Assembly: GCF_901709675.1 (NCBI RefSeq)
Contig: NC_051091.1
Coordinates: 5,738,967 to 5,802,966 of the forward strand
Direction: 5' to 3'
Length of the DNA: 64,000 nucleotides
Origin: Syngnathus acus
Taxonomy: Eukaryota; Chordata; Actinopteri; Syngnathiformes; Syngnathidae
The position numbers were made by a program, and so were the translations under genes. A model generated the notes under the pieces. The model was given only the letters and a program-made list of their open reading frames with translations. It ran no database searches and was not told where the DNA came from. This document shows, piece by piece, positions 39,801 through 61,084 of the stretch (position 1 is the stretch's first letter; every line of letters starts with the position of its first letter).

Positions 39801-42040
39801 GATGCACCTACCTGTGCAGTAAGGCTGACTGTTCTTCTATGTTACCAATAGTCTACATATTTTAAGTTGTTATTGTAAATGCCATAGATGGGCGAATGGA
39901 AATTTGCATACTGCAAATGTGATAATATTGATAAACCTTAAAGAAATAGGAAGGTAAAGAGAGAGCTGGATGGATGGATCACAATGTTTAACTGAAAATG
40001 TGTTTATGGAAATAAAGGCCTCCCTCTGCGTAGCTGCATCTCCCCACCTACAGCTGACAATAACCGCATTCCGTTCCCAACGCCCCTTGGCCACTATTTA
40101 TTGAAACATTCTATTTTTAATACCTCTATAATAAGGCAACACAGGCAATTAAGTCAAACCAGGCCCATGCTTTTGGCATTCGATCATAGTCAAATGATTG
40201 TGTTCCCCTTGGGTCCCTTTTTCTGTTCAGTTCCTTCTGCATAGGAAACATTTTCTCTAGTTCAGCCACCCCCAACACATACACACACACACATACCCAC
40301 ATGAACAACATTTTGTGGTCATGTAGTGACAAACCCGGGGGATGAGAAGAGCTTTCATGCTGACAGGATGTCAGAGCTCAGCGGGAGACGGCTAACTAGA
40401 GGGAGCATCAAAGGACAGCTAAATCAGCTCGCTTCCACCAGCACACTCTTCACATTCCTCCGAGGTACACGGACTTGAGGGAGGCCTTGCTTTGGAAGCG
40501 CCCATTTAAAAAGAAAAAAAATCAACATCTTGGATAAGCTTTTGGTGGTGGAAGGAGAAGATGTGTCGCGTGATTGTCGTTTCCTGTTTTGATGCAGTTG
40601 GGTGTCGACCTACCGCGCGCCACGCTGCCCTCGTGATGTTTTCTGCTGTAACAGCATCACGATCAGCCTCCAAAGCTGATGGCCTCGGTGTGGCCCAATG
40701 AAAAACTAGAATGGAGGAAAAGTTAATGAAATAAAAAAAAATCTGTTTTTGCCAACTTTTGTTGACCCAAGACATGTTTGAAATCTTAAGGCACGCAACC
40801 AAAATGTCTTGAAAAATATTGCACAGTGAAATCATGATTTGTCTCAACTTACTCACACATGTACTTAGTTTGTGGCAACTTTATGAATACATATGAAGAT
40901 CATTGCCACCAGCCCTTCACGCAACTCCACACTAAATAGCTGTGAGAAAATTGACTTTTATGTCGAGCAAAGTGGGGTTTTCCCCATGTTTTTCTCATCA
41001 TTCATCTCATAGTGACCCCCCCCCTCCACCACCACCACCAACAACAACAATTCTCTCCACCGTGACTGTCACCCACATAAACTTTGACTGCCACTTAATG
41101 ACACCGTTTTATTCCAATGTTGAGCAGTCAAAAGGAGGGAGGCCATAGGGACCCAGATATCCTTTCCATCAACGTTGATAAACCCCATAAAGGCCCTCGT
41201 GAATTAGGATGAGTCATTTCAATGTCCAGCCTGAGCCTCATGCTCACAATTCCGAATGACGCTTCGGGAGATTGACCCTGAAAACTGAGAAAGAATTTAA
41301 AAAGTGGTTGAACTGTTGGAAAAAAAAAATACTATTTTTAGTGGAGGGTATGGGAAAGGTTTTTATTGCGGCTGAAATGGCCAAAACATAAGATATATTC
41401 CGCAGACAAAAGTAAAGTGTTGTGTTGTTTGTGTGGAATTCTATATGATAGATTCAAGAGTTTTATTTTATTTCTTTTATTTGTATTTAGCTGGTGTCTT
41501 TTTATTTTTTGGGTGAATCCTGCAAACTAACAAAACACAGCACCCAACCATTGGTAAAATGGAACGCTAAGGGAGGGCCGGAGAACTAGAAAACTGTGTA
41601 AATGTGGCCAAAACTGCTTTCTTTGCTTTCTCCCACTGTGCTCACGGGAGCGAAGAGGAGTCTGCGACGGGAGTCTGAGACGGTTACCCAGCGGGGGTCT
41701 TCTTCATCCATCTTCCTGCCTTGCCCCTTCTTCACCCCTCCTCACCCTTCTGTCTCCAACGTAACCTCCAGGCACCTGTCTCCCCCTTTTGGATTGTTTT
41801 GCCGCTCCTCGCTCCATCGTTTCTCCCTTTACATCATATTTGCTTTCCTTTCATCCTTTATTGTGGTGTCACTGGCGACCTGTCCCTCCCTTTGTCGCCA
41901 CCCCTCCCCGTTTCTGTGTTCCTTGGATGGACAAATTGACAATGGCGCCGCCGCTCGGTCTGGCGTCAGGGCCTTCCCATACCGGCAACATGCCTGGGAT
42001 GCTTTGCGTGCTCTCGCATACTTTCACATGACGCCAAGGA
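36871..42040. other. Desert DNA with small duplications
   Basis: No gene is supported across this stretch. A 17-base tandem duplication carrying GTAATTAATAG lies at 37401-37433. Short tracts are present near 40279-40291 (CA) and 41019-41049 (C-run plus CCA/ACA). Balanced islands lie near 38470-38650, 39990-40180 and 40330-40500. Confidence 0.45.
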
Positions 42041-42445
42041 AACTAGAATGATTTACATGCAAAGCATTTCGCCATTTACTGCATGCCCCCTTTGTCATGC
42101 TACTGTCTATTGATGGGCCTTTGTCATTGTGATGATGCCCCCTCGTGGTTTTTACTTCACTTTATCAGCAGGCAATAAAGTCAATTTACTCCGCTGGCGA
42201 ACAATACCTTGACTAATAAATGTCGTAAATGGATTCGTTAGGATGCATTTGACAGTAATGACAGTATGCTGTACAAACACGTTTAACAACACACGTTTAA
42301 GCTCAACTTAATGCTGAAAAGTAACGTCAGTTCTCTTCATTTCTTGCGAAATATTAAAAACAATTATAATCTACCTCAATTTTGATTGACATCATCCATT
42401 TATCAGTTTTTGACGTTTTACATTACATTATTTTTACAGTTTGTA

Positions 42446-42512
42446 GTTTTAAGTGGCAATTGTCACTTAAAACTGGCAAACTGTCACTTAAAAGTGGCAA
42501 TTGTCACTTTAT
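42446..42512. repeat. Paired 18-bp palindromes with AAGTG cores
   Basis: An 18-base near-perfect palindrome, AAGTGGCAATTGTCACTT, occurs twice, at 42451-42468 and 42492-42509. A further CACTTAAAA half-site lies between the two copies. Each arm carries an AAGTG core, giving five in about 60 bases. Confidence 0.9.
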
Positions 42513-45500
42513 TAGATCCTCGATTGCTAACTAGCTAGCTCAAAAAGACATCATTTTACATTAATAACTGATGACATCTCTAGTGGAAGACAAAAAAATG
42601 TATGATTCCTTAAAATGATCCAAATATAAATAATACAGTACGCTCACAACAGATGTTGTGTATAACAACAAACCTGTAATGACTAACTAGGTCAGTTAAC
42701 TATAATCTGCCTGAGGGTTCATCAGCCATTGTAGTATCCCTCTTTGTCTCGCACTTTGACAATTTGTGTTTTTTTCTTTTTGGGGTATGGTTTTCCATTT
42801 GTAAAGGTCTTCTTTCTACTCGATAAAGACTAAAGCCAGCAGTCTTTTCTGAATGACAATACACTTTTGAGTCACTTGGTATTTACTGCTGAAGAGGTGG
42901 AGTCCATTAAGCCAAGAGGCTGATTATTGTTGTGTTTGCCTTTGCTAATTGGCTAGAAGGCAGTAAACTGTACATATAAATCAGAAGGAAAACTGTGATC
43001 AGAAGGAAAGGAGGCTTGGGGGGGAAAGTAAAGCTGAAGATTAACAAAAAGAACCTTTGGTTGGCATTCTGAAGACATCAAGATTATAAAAACATGCGGT
43101 CCAGTGTTGTTTATTCAAAATGTGATTAGATTTTGCGTGTTCCCACAAGCTGATTGAGATTGTGTACAGTCCCGATGTCGGAACAACACATCTGAACCAC
43201 CATGGCAAGGAATAATTAAAATCTTCCCTTGGAGATGATCAGTTGGAGACTTGAGGGAAGGGAAACGTAGACCAAAGGGTTCTGGTTGCGTCGTACCGTG
43301 GGTACTTGTCTACCTAGTAATCAGGACAAGCTGTGGGGAGACTTGGCATAAACGCTCAACCGCAATGTCTTACTTCGCAGTGGAAGAGGACACGGAGAAA
43401 TAACAGAGGGGGGAAAATGTCGCTATAGAATTTGTGCTGGACGAGCAGAAAAGTAGCCATGCCTATGATGTGCTTTAAGCTATGATGGCAAACCGCATGC
43501 CTAAAAGAGACTTATTGTATATGTGTGTGTGCGTCACAAAGTCAGCCCCCCCCCCCTGCCTAAATAAAAAAAAACAAAAAAAACAGAGGGACTACTCATC
43601 CACTTTTAGTTTAGAGGAAGCACAAATTGAGTGTTCTACATAAAGCCAAGTGGGATACTGGTGGTGGTGGGGGGGGGGGGCTGGTGGTTGACTTGCAGTG
43701 AATTTTAAAAGGCAAAAATTTGCCATCTCAAATGGTCACGGCTGAAACCAGCATGCATCGTGAATTTCCGGCCACGGTGGCGTGCCTAAGTCCCCTTGAT
43801 TATTTTCTGGTTCAGGGATTGCTGGATTTCAAAGCGTTGGGCCTGCCCACGTCTGTGATTCGGTCTTGTTAAGGGGCCTATATTTCAACGGGGGAAACAC
43901 AAAAAAATGCCTGAAGCTAAATTAGAAGTGACTATCAATCACACAGAGTTCTCATTCTTCCACCGGGGTGTGGTGTTGGTTGGCCGGGACACGCGCTCTG
44001 ACACCGAGTGGGCTGATATTCGTCCATGTGTTGGTTATAAAAGGCTGAATTTATAGCGAGGCATGGGAAAGTCTATTGAAGCTCCGAGTATTAAAGCAAT
44101 GACTAAGCCTCTGTCCTGTGTGAAGACGTTTCAGTGGAAATAAACCATCGGCCAACACGCCAATCAAACCAATGTGAGGTGACAGCAGAGGATGCTGTTT
44201 GTGCACATTTACATGTTTCAGAATTATATATTTTCAAAATGTGACAAGGAGACATGACTACTTACACTGATTCTACATTTATATTCTCATATTCAAGCAG
44301 GATATTGTTTATAATTGCAAGTAGGAAATGCTGGCTCAATAGTTGAAGGACGAAGGAAGATAATATTTGTTTGACGTGGTTTCTCTTGGGTTGATGGTGG
44401 TTTCCTGGCCTCCTCCAATGACACATGGACAAAACAACCTTTTAACAAAACGGAATCAACCATCTTCCAAGGTTGTATAATTACACGCTATTGAGTGTTT
44501 GCCATTAAAACAATTTCCTCTTCAAATCCTGCATGTACTTTTCTAATTCACCAATCACTTGGTTTTTGGCTCGAGACATTGCTTGACCTTCTCCTATTGC
44601 AGCCTTCCCAGCTTCAGACAGTCAGACTCGAGGGACCGGCTGGGAGTGTCAAGCTATGCTGTCTCAACAGTGAGCTAGTCTCTCCTTGTTCCATGTGGCC
44701 GTAGTCATCTTTTTGGCTTGACGACAGAAATTATTAGGAAAAAAATGCCAAAGACCAATAGATGCATGAGAGCGACTATTGCTTGCTTGCCGCCTCGTTG
44801 CAAAGTCAAAGGTGACAAGTTACGTTTGTGTTGCAGAAAGAATGCTCCCTGAGCATTTATTCCATCACATTACGTTTTAAGTCCCAAAGTCATGTCAACG
44901 TGACGTGTGTCCACTGAGGATGAGGCAATGGGAAGCTGTGCGACCTGCCCAGTGAACGACTTCCATGAAGTATTTTCCCACCCTTTTGTGTCAGTGTACA
45001 TATATTTGTCAGCATCAAATCTGACAACCTGTAGCTGGATGATTGTGCACAGATCACAGAGTGTAAACGTCCAACAAATGTGAGCCACCTGAGAAAGGGA
45101 AGCGACCTAACTTTTAATGACAGTCGTGATGAGGAAATGCAAAACAAAAATTTGTCCTGTGAGTCATCTAAAACCGAACTTTCTTCTTAGCACATTTTTA
45201 GTTTTTTATTTTTTTTTTATTGTTTGACTGAATAACAATTAGAAACTGTATATAAACACAAAACTAGTAACTAATGCTCATACCTGTATGATGATGATAA
45301 ATGGTGTTGGTTTTGCTCCTGAGGTTTTTTGTGACTTTACAGACCAGAGGTTCATCTCCACAAGAACAAACTTGAATAGGTTCTATTCAAGAGATAGACA
45401 TTAAAATGTTCTTGTCATCTTCGGAAAAACGAGATAGCGCAAGGTATAATTGAAGACTTTGAATTCTACCATCACTCTGGTTTTATCTTGATAACATGGG

Positions 45501-48100
45501 TATGCCTAAAAATGTCAACTTGCCTTTTTTTTTTTTTTAAATGATTGACTGATGAAAGGTATAATTTAGGAAAGCAATACAGCTACTTCAAAAAGCTTCA
45601 AGTGCCATATTAGGTTGGAATGTGAAAGCTGTCCAGGCAAAAAATGATCCAATTTTCTCTGGCTTTAATTACAAAGAGGATCCCGTTTCATTGGCACAGA
45701 AATGGCTGACCCTTTTTTTTTTTTTTTGAAGAGCATTGTGGAAAATGATCAAGTCAGGCATATCCAGTATGTTCTAATGTGGGCTCTCTATTAGTGAGGC
45801 CATATGAAACACTAACACACAATTGCAGTTTCAGAATGTAGCAATCAATAAGAAAGCATTGTGTGTGTGTCTTGGGTGAGAGACAACTGATCATATTTTG
45901 ACATGTCCGTGTCTGAACGTAGTTTTTAATCAATAGTTTATTTGTGGTTAGGGATAAGTTAAATTGGAAAAAAAAAGAGAAAGAAGGGACTTGGACTTTA
46001 AAAAAAACGTTCTCAGATTTCCTTTCACCAACTAAATAAAAGCATCGGTTGTGGTTAATCCACTGCGCGTTGTGCCCGAGGTCGTTTTAGTAATGGGCAT
46101 TGCCCGTTGTAATCTAAATAAATGTGAACATTTGTAACAGCAGCTGCATTGTGGAAAATCTTAATTTGTGATTGCAACATGTGTATTGAACCTATCGTCG
46201 CATGTGTTTTACATTATTTTTTTTCCGGGAAACTTGGATGCACGTGACCTTGCATGCGATACAAACTGATTCCGATCCAGAAAGTGGGTACAGGCTAATA
46301 TGGTGGTACAAAACAATTACACTCTGTCATGCAAAGCCATGCTCTGTGCTGTTTGTGTGCGTGTGCGCGCGCCATCTATGTTTTGTTCTCGTTTTAATCA
46401 AAGCAGCATGATATTGAATGACAAAGGAAGACCTTTAGATGAGTTGGGGTTCAATCAAAACAATCCCTCCACAATTCTTTTCAATTCATTTTCTCCAGGG
46501 CTGAAAGAGCCTTTTTTCTGGTTTGCCTTGTTGACATCAACCCCAAGCAAAGCAAGCCAAATGAGTAATTTTTACTCCATGGCAAAGTCTTCCCTCTTGG
46601 CCACCAATTGTCAACTTTGGCCCTGAGAAGAGGTACACGTAGAAAAGCGAGGGAGGGACGTGTCTGGGGGCTTGTTTGGAAGGCCGGAGGGTGTGACAGG
46701 TAAGCTCCCGACTTAAAGGCAACAACTCCCATGTCATGACTCCGCGTTTGACCGGGCTGTGGGACATTCTTCTACTCTTTCAAGACTGCTAACTGCCCTG
46801 AGCAGGGTGTCTGTCTCACTGGTGGAACAAGTCTCATTTTCCTCCATTAAATAACCTACCATGGGAAAAAACTGCATGCCACTACCAAGAGCGCTCTTAT
46901 ACGTGAAGACCTGATGTTCATCTAACAAAACGCTAAGCAGAGCTGTTTTATTTTTCAGGGGAGACTGTCGCATCCTCAGGCAAAGCTGAGATAAGAACCT
47001 TTGATAGCATTAAGACAACGTCAGATAGCCACTCGACGGGCCCTGTGTAGATAAAGCAGACCTGATGGACATTTGTGATGGTAGTGCAAACAAAGAGAAA
47101 GTGGAGATTAAGGGCTTTCTTTTGAGGCTCTTAAGTGGACTGCCCGGAGGACACCCCGGAACATGGCTCAGCTGTCAGGAATGGGAGGAATGGATACTGT
47201 CACTGACACTCCATCCAGAAAGAGATAGCATCTAGGAATGCCGAACAATGGCCTCCGTCATTTTTTTTCACATAAAAATAAATCATTTTACATTAATATA
47301 CAATATATGTACATCAATACTCTGGTATGTGAAGAGCTGCTTGCTTTTTTATTTAAAAGCTGAAGAAGCAAAAAATTAGAAACACTGGCAGAACTCGGTT
47401 ATGCATAACTGAACATTAACACATTAAATTAAATGAGCAAACTGCACAGCAAATGGGAGCCTTTTATTCAAATAGTCTTGGCTACAAAGCTTAGATTTGA
47501 GTGTGAGGCTCACTCACTCACAAATACACTGATTTATGAGAATTATTACGCACAAATTACAACATTTTTTTGTCTAGACTGGACATAATTTCAACTCCAT
47601 TTACTTTGTCAGGAACAATTTTTTATCTTGAGATACTAAGTCAATCATTTACTGCACAGTTAAGTGTAAACACTATGAATCAGCATGAAACCCAATTTCC
47701 CGTTTCAAAATATGTGCATGTATATCATACCAAAAAAAAGTACTTTGTAAGTAGACCTCGTGAGAAAAGCACCAGGCCACAATAAGTCAGTGCAAAATTC
47801 TGTTGAATTGGTGTTTTCCGTGTCATATTTTCAAAACAATACAAATTGCAAATATATTTAGATCTCACTTGAATGTGACCCGACTGGCTTTTTATATTCT
47901 CATAAAAATTGTTGTTTCATTTTATATAACCAATTATTAGCCATTAGCAAAACAAAAAAGCAAAATCCAAATATCGCAGAATATTAGATGTCAGTTTAGA
48001 TGTTTGTAATCGTTACATGACAGATTAAATAATGTAGTTGAATGTATCTTGCTAGAAAATATGATTTGGATAAGCGACTATTGGTGGCGCTTAAACATGA
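42513..48100. other. Desert DNA, no gene seen
   Basis: This is the right part of the desert. It carries a poly-G tract with TGG repeats near 43660-43681 and T-runs near 45520 and 45714. A perfect TATAAAAG at 44037-44044 sits in a GC-balanced context. Balanced islands are near 43720-44160 and 46640-47240. AT-rich filler dominates 47240-48100. No coding exon is supported. Confidence 0.45.
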
Positions 48101-48101
48101 T

Positions 48102-48107
48102 TTTATT
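48102..48107 (-). terminator. Possible poly(A) signal of the Myb/SANT-like gene
   Basis: AATAAA on the minus strand lies about 265 bases after the stop codon. It is the nearest canonical hexamer I noticed, but its use is unproven. Confidence 0.35.
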
Positions 48108-48369
48108 ATTCGTATTATAATTTCCAACGATCACGCCCCAAAAGACAATTTAAATTTGGAGTTCCTAAAAAAGACAATCATTTTAACAGTACACTACTTG
48201 CTCATTTTAAAATCAGGGCTTGGTCCCTAAACCGCGAGTGTTCATCGTATTTGCAGAGGCAAATTATGAATAACAATCCAAACAAGTGCACTATTTAGTG
48301 TCCAACCACAATAACAGGATCATTTACAGCACCCAAACCACAAAAAAAATTACAACAGGTGGAAACTCT

Positions 48370-49580
48370 TCAGTCCTGTAGAGGTGATTCTGCCATTTGC
48401 TTCTTCATCCGCTGAATTTTGAGTGTATAATATTCCTCTTGAAGCTTGAGTACTGCCTCCTGTCTTCTTAGCACAGACATTTCCAAATCCATCCTTTCTT
48501 GTGAAGTGGCGCAGTGTGCATCATGTGTGCAAGGAAAAGAGTGAGAATTGGACTGTTCACCAGAGGCGGCGGGATAATGAGGGCTAAACTGCACTGCGAG
48601 TTGTTTAGGAAAGTTACAAAAAGGGGTCATTTTTTGTCCCGGAGACGTCGAGGATGGATCCGCACCATAGGCCGGGAGCACAAAATCTGCCTGCTCATGT
48701 TTGGCTTTAAATTGTTCGCCACTTGTGAACATGCTTCCATCTTTAGTGCCACTGAAAAAGAAGAATGTTTCCATTTAACACTCAGCTTTAGTTATTACTT
48801 ACTATTACAAATATATTTATAGAACACCTGTTTTGTTGACTTTCCACCAAGTCAAAGGGTTGAGAGTCGTCGTCATCTTGTTGTAGGACTGAAGGGTTCA
48901 TCACAGAAATCACAATCTGGGTCAAAGCACTGAACTGATTCAGTGACAGGTCATCCTCTGTAAAAAGAAACAATTTGTTGTATTTTAGTAAACTGAATAC
49001 GGTATGTGGCATTCTAAATACACAGATATACTGAAGGACTAACAGTGCTCCATGTTTTTAATGTATTTATGTATTTTATGAGCTCAGTTAGAAATAACCA
49101 ACCATGCATCTGGACATTATAAAGCTGCAGAATTTATCAACAAAACTGTTTTCAAAACTATTTCTGAGACCACTGCAAACGTTTGCTCGCATATGTTTCA
49201 CTTCTTAAATCATAATATGCATGCATATTATGCATGCAATATGCATAATAATTTGGAACACAGTGTACAAGAGGCTGCGCATCTTACTCATCCGTACCTG
49301 TGTGCATCTTCTGTCGTTTGATCTCCTCCCGTGACTTTGCCAGTAGATTTTCCCACTTTTTGCTGCAGTCTGACACAGTTCGCTGCATCTGTGGAAAGGC
49401 TGAGTTGATAGTTTGTGTTATCTCGTCCCATGCCTGCCGTTTATCGTATAAACCACTGGTGCACTTCCCTCGGATTACTTCTTTTCTTTCGTGGACTAGT
49501 TGAGCGAGAAGATAACACTCCTGGTCTGTCCAATTGGGTCGACGCTTCCTGCTTGACATTGCTTCAAGTTGCAGTGGCAT
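48370..49580 (-). CDS. Myb/SANT-like DNA-binding domain protein
   Basis: This three-exon gene has exons 49580-49298, 48957-48828 and 48751-48370, joined by consensus sites (ACAG|GTACGG, TTTTTACAG, ACAG|GTGTTC, CTTTTTCAG). Phases agree and give 264 aa. Residues about 10-95 form a Myb/SANT-like domain of the MSANTD/NAIF1 type. It has a basic RKRR lead, three spaced tryptophans (W17, W51, W76), the motif KKWENLLAKSREEIKRQK and a RTVSDCSKKW turn. The middle is acidic (DDDD) and Pro/Ser-rich. The last about 40 residues form a charged coiled coil (LRRQEAVLKLQEEYYTLKIQ), as in MSANTD3/4-type proteins. It is probably a nuclear DNA-binding protein; such domains are often domesticated from Harbinger-type transposon proteins. 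It lies head-to-head with stx18. I do not know a human counterpart between MSX1 and STX18, so no symbol is given. An alternative start is Met8. Confidence 0.82.
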
Positions 49581-49936
49581 GATTAATTAATTCAAGAAGA
49601 TTTTTATATGACTGGAATACAGTACAGAAAACTATAAATCACTGCAATTGAGTCGCGAATCCAGATCGATTTATCTCTTGGAGGCTGTACCAGTGTGTCA
49701 CACTGATATTTAAAATGTAAGCAACTCGAAATTAATATAAGGCAATGCGCATCTTCATAACGGGCAAAACACCTGCATATATAATATTCAAATATAATGT
49801 CCTCCTTGAGCGAGACTTTAAGCCTTTCTGTTCCTCCGGCTGAGTGTAAACGTCGTCGCATGGTATTGACGTCACATCCGGGCGACGTGTCAGTTTGTTT
49901 ACTTGCGGACTCCCCGGCGCTGCAACCAGCTCAGAC
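49581..49936. promoter_or_regulatory. Bidirectional promoter, stx18 and Myb/SANT-like gene
   Basis: Only 356 bases separate the two divergent start codons. A perfect CRE palindrome TGACGTCA lies at 49867-49874, directly followed by an ETS-type ACATCCGGG. This pairing is common at housekeeping promoters. The stx18 start site is probably near 49890. On the minus strand, a possible untranslated first exon ends at 49773 (TGCAG|GTGTTT) and could join the acceptor ATTCCAG at 49612. That would place both start sites beside the CRE. Confidence 0.6.
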
Positions 49937-57086
<7,150 letters not shown>

Positions 57087-57520
57087 CGGGCACACCGGGA
57101 GGCTGTCCGGCTCAGTCACGTGACGACAACACCGGACGGAGTTTTTAGATTTGGAGACAACAGACTGTTGACAGGTTTTTGTGGCCTCCTCTTCACCAGT
57201 TATTTATCTGCTTAACACAAGTTGGAAGGCAGCTTCTGTGGGTGGAGCCACACTTGGATTCAGCACCATGAACACTTTTTGGGTGGCACGGTGATCTGGG
57301 CAGGCAAATGCTTGATAAAAGGAAAACGTCATTGGCTGGAAAGCAGATATTTCCCGTTGCGGCTTAACAACTTTAATGCATGCAAAGGTTCCCGCTCAAA
57401 CAAGATTTTTTTTCCCCCACAACAATTATGCATCCATAAATCCAAATTCACCGTCATACTGACAATGCTTTGCCTTCAGCAGCAGATCGTATGACTAATA
57501 AAGCAGCTCGTAGCTCATAT
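57087..57520 (+). terminator. stx18: stx18 3' UTR and poly(A) signal
   Basis: AATAAA at 57497-57502 lies about 410 bases after the stop. It is the first canonical signal downstream, so cleavage near 57520 is likely. Confidence 0.6.
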
Positions 57521-57896
57521 TGTCATCTCCGAGATAATTCCAGTGACATTTTCTACCATCTTTCTTGACTTCAGGGCTTAAATGTGATATCATGATATTT
57601 CCAAGTACTGGCAGATGTTCAGACAAGATTGAGAGCAGCTAAAAAAACGAGGCTTGTTCTGGTTAGTGTTTGCTGACAGAAACAATTTCATCACGATGAT
57701 AGGTTTTCATTGAGGTACATCTACAGTGCCGCCACCACTCCCTAAAAAATATTTTATAATTGCCCGTTGATGCCACAAGATGGCAGAAAAAGCACTTCAT
57801 TGACTTCAAAGTAGTTTTTCCAGCAAATGGTGAGTTTCAAATAAATAAATCAGCATAAAGATTCAACACCTTTTGTTGGTGGGAAAGGTGGGCACT
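57521..57896. other. Short gap between convergent stx18 and nsg1
   Basis: Fewer than 400 bases separate the predicted poly(A) sites of the two convergent genes. No gene or notable repeat is seen. Confidence 0.5.
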
Positions 57897-59111
57897 TTAT
57901 TTCAATTTGTCATTTCACATTGAATGTAGCAAATGCACTTGACTTATTACACTGTATGAAAATGAGGCATTTGTGACCATTTAACAGACACGTACAGGAA
58001 AACAAAACATCAGGACAAGCAACTACTTTCAGATTGTTCAACTAAAACAGTCAGTAAATCGATGGCTTCCACTCGCCATCTGTTGACATTTAAAAATGTA
58101 CACGGTTGCACAATACAGCGTCATTACTATCAAAGCAAAAAACATTCGGTCGAGCAGCGTAAAAGTTATGTGTAGCCTTTAGCTTCAATCAAGTGTTCAC
58201 AAAAAGGGTGATCATCTTTTATAAATACACTTAGTTGATACAGCGACAAAGAAGAAAAGCAGTTTGGGGTTAAAGTGCACAACTTAAAATTGTGCAAAAT
58301 ACATTTGGTGCTGGTGCAGACAGTTCTTCTCACAACATTTTAGTAGGCCTATACGTAATTACCAGAAAGCAGAAGCTGTCTTATTGAATACATGTATTAA
58401 ATACAGCTTTGAAATGATCGTCAAGAGTAACTCGGGTGGTGTAGACGATTCCCTCCTAAATTCTTGTGAATTTGGCATTTATGCTGCAAACATTGCTGTT
58501 GTCATGACAACTACAGTAATCCAAACAAGTTCTATTTGAAAGCAATAAAAACAAAGTACGATTCTAATTGTCGCGCGTGCATGTTGATCTAAAAGTGTCA
58601 CAAACATGAGATAGTTCACAGTTATTTCACTAAATTGAAGACTAACGTGTGTTTATGCACAAAGTTAACATCAAGAGTGTGTGCGCGTGTGTGGCGATTT
58701 TACATGTACCGTAATTTTCGGACTATAAGTCGCGGTTTTTTTCATAGTTTGGGTGGGGGGGCGACTTATACTCAGGAGCGACTTATATACATATATATGT
58801 TTTTTTTCACTTTTTTGAGCATTTTATGGCTGGTGCGACTTATACTCCGGTGCGACTTATAGTCCGAAAATTACGGTATGTAAGCCACTCAGCTGTGTAT
58901 CAATAAATAACAGCATATGCTATTCAAACAAACCACAAAGCCAGCCGAAGGCTCATCTTGCTGTAAACGTGACCCCAATTTCCACACATTCAGCCGACCT
59001 TGAAGGCAGCGCAGCACCTCGGGCACGTTTAGAAGCAGGACTTGAGTTTGCTTGAATGGCACAACCATATTATTGATTCCCCCCTCGGCGGGCGAGGCCA
59101 CGCCCGATCGG
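57897..59111 (-). terminator. nsg1: nsg1 3' UTR with poly(A) signal
   Basis: On the minus strand, AATAAA at 57902-57897 would end a 3' UTR of about 1.2 kb. A 172-base palindromic transposon copy lies within it at 58707-58878. Nearer signals cannot be excluded. Confidence 0.45.
58707..58878. mobile_element. Palindromic MITE, 172 bp
   Basis: The terminal inverted repeats begin TACCGTAATTTTCGGACTAT and pair with the matching right end GTCCGAAAATTACGGTA. They are followed inward by repeated GCGACTTATA motifs on both arms. The whole unit is close to a hairpin with a T-rich centre and encodes nothing. This family (GGACTATAAGTCGC-type ends) is common in vertebrate genomes. Terminal TA on both sides would suit a TA-target transposase, but the family assignment is uncertain. 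Confidence 0.88.
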
Positions 59112-61068
<1,957 letters not shown>

Positions 61069-61084
61069 TTTGTGCGCACACCAA

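Noticed and set aside
41602-42051. 149-codon plus-strand frame
   Set aside because: It is Ser/Pro/Leu-rich from a pyrimidine-rich stretch; three overlapping frames are open at once, which points to composition rather than coding.
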